Assembly (NCBI GenBank): GCA_963934295.1
Contig: CAWVXY010000008.1
Location: forward strand, 24,256 to 88,255
Length of the DNA stretch: 64,000 nt
Reading direction: 5' to 3'
From: Seribacter sp963934295
GTDB taxonomy: Bacteria > Verrucomicrobiota > Verrucomicrobiia > Opitutales > Seribacteraceae
This document shows, in pieces, positions 54,101-63,100 of the stretch. The first letter of the stretch is position 1; every line of letters starts with the position of its first letter. The translations under genes were made by a program, and so were the position numbers. The notes beneath the pieces are model-generated. The model worked only from the letters and a program-made list of their open reading frames with translations, was not told the DNA's origin and did no database searches.

Positions 54101-57100
54101 CATCGAGGTTTGCGCGGCCTGGAGGTCGCAGCTTCTCAATATTCTCCTCGAGGTTTTGATGTCGGAACACCCTTATTATCCTATTGGGTGGCGTACAGGA
54201 GAAATATTAGTGAGTATGGATTGACTATAATTAATGGAACAAATCGGGCCGGATCGACATGGATTGAAAATACCCTCTTAGATATGACTCCCAATACTCA
54301 GGGTTTTATCAATAATAGCGTAAACTTAGGGGATGACTTTAGAGACGCTTTTCTTTTACTCGGACGTTCTTTTTCTGATTATGAAGCGGACTCTCATATC
54401 ACACCAATCCGAAAAGGGGGTATTCCACCCATGGAATATATTGAAGTTGTTGTGAATGTAGGTACGGTTAAGTCAGGAGTTGCGAAGGCACCCAAGTTTG
54501 ATTTGGTGGTCAGCAATACCAAGCCTTCAGTTAATGAAATAGTAGAATTTACGGTCATTACAAAAGAGGGCAATAGCACGGATTATGCATATGCTTGGTA
54601 TAATAATGAGGTCGCGATAAGTGACCCTGCTTTTTTGAACAACAAAACATTTTCCAAAAAGTTTACCAGTTCAGGTTACCAAGTAATCAAGGTTATCGTC
54701 TCCGATCTTAAAGGAGGAATTTCTTCGAAGAATGTAACCATACAGGTTGGAAATGCAGAAGAATCTATGCAATCTGTAATACAAGGCCGGGTTAAGTCTT
54801 CGAATGGGGCTATTCAGGGAGCAAAGGTGGTATTATCCAAGGCCAAAGTGATTGAACACTCGGTTCGGGTTAGTGGCAGTTTAGAGGATTCGCGTATCAA
54901 TTCCACTTATGGAAATAATCTTAAATTTATTGTTGATTCAGAGGAGGATGCGCAACTTGTGATGCATCGAGGTGAGATTCATCGATTTGTTTTTGATTCA
55001 TCCACAAGAAATTATCCGTTAAGCTTTTTTCAGACAGCAGATCATGAGCCAGCAAAAATAAAATTAAATCTTTTGTTCAGACCTTCAGTTGAGGAACCTG
55101 GCGATGGTTATACAAAACCTCCCCATGTAGAGTTGTTAGAAACTTCGCGATTTGATTCCGTTTATTCCACTTCAATAACAAGCCTGGATTTATTTACGCA
55201 GAACCAGATTCCTGCATCGGGAACATTTATTACAAAACCTTCCGCAAAAAGTTTACTTTCCGATACGAATGTTAGCCGCATTATTGTGCGACCTGTAAAA
55301 GTGGATCAAATAACTGGTCTGCCCATTCATTTTGGTGGTCGTGGAATGAATCGAGATAATCCTCCTCCCACTCAAGTTTTACGAACAAGTTATTGGGAAG
55401 ATTATAACGATGCAAACGCAACAGCCACTTCTTACATTGATGGAGTGGGTACAATAACTCATTCAAACACTGGTGGTAGTGGTTACCCTAGTGCACCGGA
55501 TGTGGTCATATTTGGAGCTGGAAGTGAAGCAAACTACACTTCTTCTATTCGTGCCAAAGATGGCAAAAAAGATCCCGCTTGGAAAAAAAGTAATATTTTG
55601 CAAACCCCAATAATGGTTAACCAGGGAATTGAATACGATCCTAACTCTACCCTTGCAGTTGCTTTATACCCAACAGAACCTATTGCCTATTGGTCCTTTA
55701 ATCATGGAGAAAGCCTCTTTGAAGATGGTAATCTTAAGCCAACATCAGGTTTTAATTTACCGATTGATGACGGGTTGGTCGCTTACTGGAAAATGGATGA
55801 AGAAAATGCCACTACTTTTCCTGTTCTTCCCACTGCCACATCTTTTTCTATTGACGACAATAGTACTACCAAAAACCTTATCACTGTATCTAAAGGTGGC
55901 GGCGGTGCATTAGATTCCTCTCAAAGAAGTTTTTGGGGTACAAAAAATCGTTCTTTAACTTTTGCTGCGTCAGATTCAGTAACTCTCACGCAATCAAGCA
56001 TAACAGATTCAAGTACAAGTGGTGCCTTTACCTTTTCATGTTGGGTGCAAGGCTTATCCGGAACTAGAAAAATGGAAATTGATCTTGGGGATTTTAATCT
56101 AACCATAAGCGGTAATTCTTTGAGTTTGAAGCATCCGATTAATGGAGGGTTTGTTGGAGCAAGTCCAACTTTAGATTTAATTGGAAAATGGATCCATCTG
56201 TTAGTTAAATATGATGGAAGTCAAGACCGCGTTACTTTATTTATAAACGGCGAAGCTAGAACCACTGCAGTGGTTACTCCTAGCACTGGAAAAGCACTTA
56301 ATTTTCAAACAGGTTTTCAGAATATCCTTTTAGATGAAGTAATGGTTTACAACCGAGCCCTGAGTGATTCTGAAGTCGCCCATTTGGCCGGAAATATTTT
56401 CCTGGACCTTTCTGGTAATAAATATAACGCGGTTGCCCGTGGGACGGGATTTGAAATGAATTCAACCGGTAATTCTGGAAGTGTAAGCAATAGTTTCTCA
56501 ACGGATTTGGGCGAGGCAATTTCAATGGATGGAAATACCTCCCAAAGATACCTAGACTTAACCGCCCACCTAAAACCTTTTTCTGGGTTAGATATCGGAA
56601 CAATTGCCTTTTGGATAAAGCCTCATTCTCTGGCTAATGACTCAACGATTTTATCTGCCAGTTGTACGGATGATAATCAATCTTTCTTCCGGTTGCTATT
56701 GAGAGATAATGGAAAAATTCGTACCGAGGCATATAATGATGGTACAGAATATTGTAAGCTATCAAGTGGAGGTTCCGCCACGGTCTCAGCGGGCGGATGG
56801 TCACATGTTGCCATTTTGATAGGGGCAAACGGAATTTCTTATTATATAGATGGAAAAAGTGTTCCTGTGGTGGTTCCACCAAATTCTGCTAATAGCCGTG
56901 CCTTTTTTGCAGATATTGAGAATTTAAATTATTTCGCTATCGGTAGACACGAGACTAAAGAATCCAATGCAACCGATTACTTTAATGGTCAACTGGATGA
57001 GGTACAAATTTTTGACCGGACTTTAACCACAGGTGAAATCCAATATCTTTTCAATCTTGGAAAACAACAACATGTGGTTCGGGCAATCCTTAAACCAGAA

Positions 57101-60100
57101 GTAGATTCAATTGGTACCATCTTATTAAATCATAATGGGGTGGGGTATAAGGAAGTTCCCGATGTTGACTTTAATACAAGTTTTTACTCAGGGGTTAATG
57201 GATTTTCTGCCCCTGCCGGGGATGCGGAATTGAATGGCACATCGGTTGATCAAATTTTACTGACTAAGGATTTTGATAATAGTGTGGAAGTGATTTTACC
57301 AGATAACAGGAAAATTTTGAGGATGAGTGCAGAGTATGTGATGACTCAACCGGATGGTGCGAATCGTGCGGTTGTACCCGTCGGACTGTTTGGATATTCT
57401 TCGCCACCCAATTTGATATTGGATGGTTCTCCCACTTGGCCAACGGACAGGAACGCAACGGGATACCCCATGTTTTTCTTGGATGCAAATCAATCCGGAG
57501 AAGTGCTCTATGGTGGAGCAGGATATGAGACAAACAGCAGTCGCTATATTCATTCATTTACCAATGATTCGAATTCAACCACATATGAGATTATCAAAAG
57601 AAGGATGACATGGCGTGATGCAGCGGAAATTGCCGCTTTAAGGGGAGGAAAGCTTGTTGAAATTAATGGATTAGAAGAAAACAAAACAGTTATCGAAGGG
57701 TTACAAGCGGCACAGATAGATAATGATAATACGGTTGCACCCGATGGGGGAGGGGGGGCTTATTTATGGATCGGAGGAAATGATTTTGCCACTGAAGGTA
57801 ATTGGACCTGGGATGGAAAAAATGAAGGGAATGGAACCCAGTTTTGGGATGGAAATACCACTAATGGCACTGGTCAAGTTGGTGTCCTTTTTAATAATTG
57901 GGGCGAAGATGCCGATGGACAACAATCGGAACCGGATGATTTTAATGGAATGCAGGATGCATTGGCCATTTCTAACAATGGATGGCCTCTCGGATTTAGA
58001 GGCCAATGGAATGATTTGGATGAAAACAATAAGCTTTATTTCATTATTGAATATAACGGAACAATTAATGATGTCGGAATAGGAGTCGGATTTGAATCTG
58101 ATGCCGTTCGTATTTTTGGCGAAGGATATAGGCCTCCAGAATTTGAAGCAAAGATCAGCCAGGGTAGAGTGGACGCGATTGTCTTAAAAAGACCGGGAGA
58201 GGGGTACTATGATTCAATACCTTCCTTGGATAATTTATATTTTATAGGAGATGATGGAAATTCAAATCCTGCCGCACCAGGAACAGAAATTAATCCTCTA
58301 TATTCCCAAAATATATTTATTGAAGGGAGCGGCTCTCGACGAAATACAGATCCGCGAAAGCGTAAGGGAGATGCAATGAAAGTTCATAATGGTATAAACT
58401 TGCATGACGAGTTAGGTAACAGGGGGTCAGGATGGCTTACCCCCCCAACCATTTTTGCGGACTGGGGGGATGAAACCTGGCAGGGCCATGTAGGAGTACA
58501 AAAATTAGCTTTTGGAACCAAGATTCAAGAGGCAGTTATTAAATCCCAGGGATCTGGATACATGGTTCCACTTGAAATTACAGTTGTGGATGGACGCTCT
58601 AGACCAAGTCATGCAGATCCATTTGCAGGGTTTGGGGGACCCCCACTCCCAGAGCACCCATTTCTAGATACTTCACTACAATACCGTGAGGCGACATTTG
58701 ATGTAAATGAAACAGATGAAAACGGATCAATATTAGATCTGAACATTACATTTGGTGGCACTGGATACGAGCCGACAACTTGGGATCCATTTTTGAATCA
58801 AAATATTAATAATTCTGGAATTCCTAAAATTATGATTACCGGAGGTGGCGGAATGGGGGCTGTTTTTAATGGGTTAGTTGATGTAAACGGTGCCATTTAT
58901 GATGTAGAACGGATTGATGGAGGTCGCGGATACTTTAATTTTGATCAAAACAATTTTCCTAAGGCAATAATTACACCTAACCCAAATAGAGCTATAAAAG
59001 GGAGTGAGAAGAATGCATCCCTCCATGTTTCGTTGGGTGGAAGTCTAAAAGAACCTACTTTAAATAATACAAGGGGAACCTTTTCTTTATTTGATGGCTT
59101 CATGACTACTACTATAAGCGGTGACAATCCTACGCCTCCATTTAGTGAGTTTCGGTACGCTGCCCCGTGGGTTATGATATTAGACAAGGGTAGACCCGAG
59201 AGCTCTATTGCAGCGGTTGATCGGGCACATGCAGTTGCTCAAGTGGTGGATGGAAATATTACCAAGATTGTAGTGACGGATGGAGGCAATGGATATGTTG
59301 ATCCTCACATTGTTATTTGTGGAACCCCTCCACAATATTCAAATTTAAATGATGGAAAGTCTTGGAATGCTTGGCAGTGGAGGTGTAATAATTTACGTGA
59401 AGATGTAAATGGAACTTTCAAGCGTTGCGGTCATGTCGATACAAGTTCTTCACCCTACCCACCAGAATTCTGCCCGGGTGAAGATGTTGGAACTTACCGT
59501 ACCGATACCAATTGGGATAACGCATTTAACACTTGGACTGGAAATCATAATAAAAATAATAACCATCCAAATTGCCCACTTGATAGCGAACATCGAAAGA
59601 ACCAATTTTTATCTCCTGTCTGTTCAGGAAAAAAAGCGAATTTTGTTTTGGTTAATGATTTTTATCGTGCCGGATTCTCGGGTACTTATGAAAGCTGGCT
59701 ACCCTTTGAAACGAATTGTACTGCTATTTTAGAACAGGGTCAGATAAAGGAAATTAAAATTATCAACAAAGATGGAGGCAAATACTTGGCTCCAGAAATT
59801 AAAATTAATGGAAGAGGAAGAAGCACAGAACCTATTCCAATCTTTGATGAACAGGGAATCCTAACACGAATTTTTTACAACGACCCTGCCATCAAAAATT
59901 TGGAATTGGACAAGGTAAAGAATCCGATTGGAGCAGGTCATGGTTTTTCATACAAGCCATGGGCAAAAGATGATCGCTACACTCCTGCATTTGGACCGGC
60001 GCAAGCAATAACATGTACAATATTTACGGATATTTTATTTTGGGATCCGCCTGGTCCTATTCCTGAGTATGAAGTTTATGATTTTAATTATACTTTGTCT

Positions 60101-63100
60101 AATGGTATGGAGATGGTGGATCCATTCGGAGATCGTATTTCTAATATTAGAGTATTAGAGGGTGGATTATATGAGTCCGGTGATTTTAATGTCACCCTAG
60201 ATTTCAATGGAAGTATAGTTCCAGATTTGGATAAGAACGGTCTTCCTGATTTTGTTCCTGGCCTTGCAGGTTTGATTACTACAAATCAACTCGTTTCCTT
60301 TGAATTAGATAGTAACGGGACTTACTTCGAAGAGTTATTGGGCGCGGAGGGCCAAAAATTAAACCTTTGGAGAAATACTTTTTTAGCTGAACCGGATGTA
60401 AAGATATTTGATGAATTAAATGGCAATAAATTATCGAATTACACCGCAGAGATAAACTTAGCGGAAATTCGGCTTAATGGAGTTGCTCAATATGACCCGA
60501 TATCCTCCAAATCATTTTTGGATATTGTGGTGGATAACGATTTACCAAGTAATTTTTTCTATGGATTAGGTAATAGTGATCGAAGTGGAATGGGGGGTGA
60601 AATTCTAGTCTATGATGGAATGCCTGGTTATAACTGGGGCCAACAAAATGATTGGGATAGTTATGCATTTACGGATGAAAATGGAACTTATGTGATACCC
60701 AATTTAGAACCAGGTTTATATAATATAGCCGTTTTTATAGAAGATGAAAATTTTCAGGATATCGCACTTCGACCTGATTCCGACCCTAGTTTATTTTCAC
60801 AAGTTCTTTATGTGCCCGGTTTTGACTCGATCACCTTGGAGACAGACAATCGCGGAAATGGGAGAAGTCGTTTAGTTTGGGGACAAGAAGCCCGGAACAT
60901 GAGCAGGTTTGCCACGAGCGGAGTTAACAGTTTAAAGGTGGCTGAAGGAATAGGTGGTGGTTTCGAAATGGGTAAGAGTTATCAATTCAGAATTACCGCC
61001 GCCAGTTCCAATACGAGTCAGGGTACTCCAAATATCTCCCATCAAATACTTTCAGATGGTTCATTGCGTTTTACGATAAACGATGATGCAAATTCCAGTG
61101 TTTTCGACCCGGACGATAGGTATACAATAAGTTTTTCTTCTATCGTTTCAGGAGTTGATTTCACGAATACTGTTAATGATGGTATTATGAATAATTCTTT
61201 TTGGGGTGGAGATAAAGCGGCTATCAATTTGATGATTGAAAATAACCAGAGCCTGGTTCTCAACCTTTCTCCTCAATCAGGAAATTCCCTTAATTCAATT
61301 GAAGCCCCAATCCGATGTGAAAGTGATCCGAACGCGTCTAAAATTTTCACCTTTTCCGCTTACGATGTAAATGGAAGCCCAGTAGATTGTGCTGGTGTTA
61401 TTTGGTCTCTCAGTCTGGATCAAAACATTACCAATGGTAAACATTGGGATGGAAACCATTCAAAAGTCGCCAAATTGGAATCACCCCAATATTTTTTAGA
61501 AGGTAATTCAAGCTTTGGCTTTGGGTATTACTATCCATTATATAGAAGATCTATATATTCCGATAGCGAAACGAATGGTACTGGTGTGTACAATCCCGCC
61601 GATACAAGTCTAACTGCAGGATATCATGTCCATAATTTTACGGGTTTAACATTACCATTCTACATGAATAATGGTAATATGAATCATGCAGTAGATTCTT
61701 TGCCACCGGATTCTCTTTTACTACAGGGGGCATCAGATTATAACGAAACAAGTCAAATTAAATTGATTCTTCATTCCGGATTGAAAGATAAGGCCCTTAC
61801 TTTAACTGCTACTCTTAATGGTCAATCCGTGAGTACTCGAATTGAAGCTTCTAAACATAGTACTCTGAGTGAAGAGGAGTTATGGTATGATCAATATTTT
61901 GATACTATTTTAAAAGACTCCATTTCAACTGCTGACGAAGATAATGATACTTTGTCATTAGCACAGGAATGGCAAAGTAGGACAAATCCATTAAATGCAG
62001 ATACAGATGGCGACGGTTTAAGGGATGAATATGAAATCAATATTTCGAAAACAAATCCAAGATCTGGAGATACGGACGGAGATGGTTTTTCGGATAATAC
62101 GGAAATATCTATTTCTGGATTGGATCCATTGTCTTACAATAATGCCCCTCCTTTACCCATTATAACGGCACTCAATCTTAGTGGTTCCATCATTTCAGTC
62201 ACTGCTGGAAATAAGGTCACCCTAGGAGCTGAGGCTACAGAAACAAGTTTAACTGGTGTATCTACGAAGCTTCCCGTTTTAACGGAGGGTAATTTTTCTC
62301 AAGTTGTATCATTGGTTGGTCAGGAATGGATTGTGAATGATTCGGCACCATCTGGAATATATCATATTACCTATCGAGCGACTGATTCTCTCAAAAGAAC
62401 CGTCGAACTTACCCAAGCATTAAATATAACCGCAATTGATGTTACAAAACCTATCATCTCTCTTTCCAACCCTGGACCAATCTATGTATTAAAGGGAACT
62501 TCTTTTGTTTTGCCGACTGTAACCGCATTTGATGAGCAGGACGGGGTTCTATCATCCTCTGTCGTCGTTGCAGGAAAAAGTATGTTGGATGTTAATAAAA
62601 CCGGCACCTACCAAATTAATTACTCTGTGAGCGATGCAGCTGGAAACACCGCTAATTTATCCTTAAATGTGGTCGTGGAAGACTTTGCATTTACTTTAAA
62701 CGGCAAGGCCATTGATGGTTATTTGACAGGATCAACGGTTATTTTTGATGGAAAGGCGGATGTAGAAGGCTTTGATGGCTTACATGATTTGAATCGCACG
62801 ATTCAAACAGATGGGTCAGGTAGTTTTACTTTGCAATTAACCCCATCTGAATTATCTGCATTTGATCTTAATAATAATAACTTATTGGATGCCAGTGAGG
62901 GAAGAATTATCGTTGCGGGTGGGTACGATTCCACTTTGGAAAGTAATTTTACCGGACGATACCAAACGGATGCAAATTCTTCTGTTGTAAGTCCATTGTC
63001 AACCTTGGTTACTGCAGTTATGGATCAAGGATTAAGCAAAGAAGAGGCCAAAACAAAGGTTGCAACCGCTTTTGGTTTACCTGCAAACTCGGATCCCACA

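Noticed and set aside
57264..57557. minus-strand open frames inside the giant gene
   Set aside because: Several antisense frames of 60-100 codons occur along 51-64 kb. None shows a motif, and the plus-strand frame has clear domains throughout.
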